Source: Citrobacter arsenatis (GTDB lineage Bacteria > Pseudomonadota > Gammaproteobacteria > Enterobacterales > Enterobacteriaceae). From it: a DNA stretch of 64,000 nucleotides. Shown here one piece after another: positions 63,119-64,000 of this stretch. Within the stretch, counting starts at the first letter, position 1. Each line of letters opens with the position of its first letter. The translations under genes were made by a program, and so were the position numbers. Under the pieces are notes generated by a model that saw nothing but the letters and a program-made list of their open reading frames with translations, ran no database searches and was not told the origin of the DNA. The stretch covers positions 3,348,001-3,412,000 of the forward strand of contig NZ_CP037864.1 of the NCBI RefSeq assembly GCF_004353845.1, written 5' to 3'.

Positions 63119-63224
63119 TACGCAGAAATGCCTAAAATCCCCTCAATCAGATTGCTGTTTCTTGCGCTACGTCTTCCGGTACAGTAGCCTGATTGAAATT
63201 CCATCCAAATAACGAGTTTTCTGC

Positions 63225-63944
63225 ATGTTAAAGCGCGTTTTTTACAGCCTGTTAGTCCTGCTAGGCTTGCTGCTTTTGACTGTGCTTGGACTCGACCGGT
63301 GGATGAGCTGGAAGACGGCTCCCTACATCTACGACGAACTGCAGGATTTACCCTACCGCCAGGTGGGTGTGGTTCTGGGCACAGCAAAGTATTACCGCAC
63401 CGGCGTCATCAATCAGTATTACCGCTACCGCATTCAGGGCGCATTGAACGCCTATAACAGCGGGAAGGTAAACTATCTGCTGTTAAGCGGCGACAACGCA
63501 CAGCAAAGCTACAACGAACCCATGACGATGCGTAAGGATCTGATTGCCGCAGGCGTCGATCCCGCTGACATCGTGCTTGATTACGCTGGGTTCCGGACGC
63601 TCGACTCTATCGTGCGTACTCGCAAGGTATTCGATACCAACGATTTCATCATTATTACCCAGCGATTCCACTGTGAGCGTGCCTTGTTTATTGCGCTGCA
63701 TATGGGCATCCAGGCCCAGTGCTACGCCGTACCTTCGCCAAAAGATATGCTCACCGTGCGGGTACGTGAATTTGGCGCCCGTTTTGGCGCACTCGCCGAT
63801 CTCTACATTTTTAAACGTGAACCCCGCTTTTTAGGCCCACTGGTGCCCATCCCTACCATGCATCAGGTACCGGACGACGCACAGGGATATCCAGCGGTTA
63901 CGCCTGAACAACTGCTCGAATTACAAAAGAAACAAGGAAAATAA
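63225..63944 (+). CDS. sanA: SanA, DUF218 envelope protein
   Basis: The 239-residue protein has one N-terminal transmembrane helix (about 6-24) and a periplasmic DUF218 domain (VVLGTAKYYRTGVINQYYRY, LLLSGDN, IVLDYAGFRTLDSI). In E. coli and Salmonella SanA affects vancomycin and envelope-stress tolerance at high temperature. The gene order cdd-sanA-yeiS is conserved. Confidence 0.96.
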   Translation: MLKRVFYSLLVLLGLLLLTVLGLDRWMSWKTAPYIYDELQDLPYRQVGVVLGTAKYYRTGVINQYYRYRIQGALNAYNSGKVNYLLLSGDNAQQSYNEPMTMRKDLIAAGVDPADIVLDYAGFRTLDSIVRTRKVFDTNDFIIITQRFHCERALFIALHMGIQAQCYAVPSPKDMLTVRVREFGARFGALADLYIFKREPRFLGPLVPIPTMHQVPDDAQGYPAVTPEQLLELQKKQGK

Positions 63945-63946
63945 GC

Positions 63947-64000
63947 ATGGATGTACAAACCCTTTTCGTCGTATTGGCCTTTCTGCTCATTCCCGTGTTC
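63947..64000 (+). CDS. yeiS: YeiS, DUF2542 membrane protein (5' part only)
   Basis: The first 18 codons, MDVQTLFVVLAFLLIPVF, agree with the N-terminal membrane segment of E. coli YeiS. The gene runs off the right edge. It starts two bases after the sanA stop, so the two are co-transcribed. Confidence 0.85.
   Translation, partial: MDVQTLFVVLAFLLIPVF

Noticed and set aside
1..64000. tRNA, rRNA, CRISPR array, integrase or insertion sequence
   Set aside because: None was recognised in reading either strand; a dedicated scan would be needed to exclude small fragments.

Overview
The window comes from a member of the Enterobacteriaceae, most likely a Citrobacter or a close relative. The backbone gene order (yegV-yegW-thiD-thiM ... 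rcnB-yehABCDE-apbC-metG-yehR-yehS-btsR-btsS-mlrA-yohO-yehWXY-osmF-bglX-dld-pbpG-yohC-yohD-mdtQ-...-yohP-dusC-...-yohJ-yohK-cdd-sanA-yeiS) is that of E. coli and Salmonella, and the proteins match their E. coli counterparts closely. The Citrobacter suggestion is an inference: the type IV pilus locus is of the CFA/III-longus-CFC type, known from ETEC and Citrobacter rodentium. No rRNA, tRNA, CRISPR array, integrase or insertion sequence was seen.

Layout. 1-2.9 kb: the end of yegV, yegW, and thiMD under a TPP riboswitch. 3.1-18.7 kb: an AT-rich accessory island on the minus strand. Its upstream part (18.7-7.5 kb) is a complete class B type IV pilus operon in the order T-A-B-C-D-E-F-G-H-I-J-P: lytic transglycosylase, major pilin, minor pilin, TcpQ-like protein, secretin, three assembly proteins, ATPase, inner-membrane platform, secreted protein and prepilin peptidase. 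Downstream of it (6.7-3.3 kb) lies a regulatory and sensory set: a LuxR-type regulator with a degenerate receiver, a PapB-family regulator with a cysteine-containing tail, a DUF2919 membrane protein, a CaiF/GrlA-type regulator and a stand-alone CZB zinc-binding protein. 19.3-25.0 kb: a small secreted protein and a five-gene chaperone-usher fimbrial operon. 25.7-31.5 kb: rcnB without rcnR or rcnA, then a second chaperone-usher operon, yehABCD, and yehE.

31.7-54.7 kb is core genome: Fe-S carrier apbC, metG, the yehR lipoprotein, yehS, the pyruvate-sensing two-component system btsSR, the curli activator mlrA, the OsmF-YehWXY osmoprotectant ABC transporter, bglX, dld, pbpG, membrane proteins yohC and yohD, an intact mdtQ efflux outer-membrane lipoprotein, a methyltransferase, yohP and dusC. 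Between yohC and yohD lies a highly structured 362-bp interrupted inverted repeat that I cannot name. 54.8-60.8 kb: a complete 3-hydroxybenzoate/gentisate pathway (mhbTDHIM with divergent mhbR). 60.9-64 kb: yohJK, cdd with CRP sites, sanA and the start of yeiS.

Together the interval thiM-apbC is an adhesion hotspot holding three pilus systems side by side, with its own set of transcription factors. The sequence features most worth a second look are the regulator and sensor set, the apparent one-base defect in an A-tract at the first pilus gene, the loss of rcnRA beside an intact rcnB, and the inverted-repeat element at 50.1-50.4 kb.
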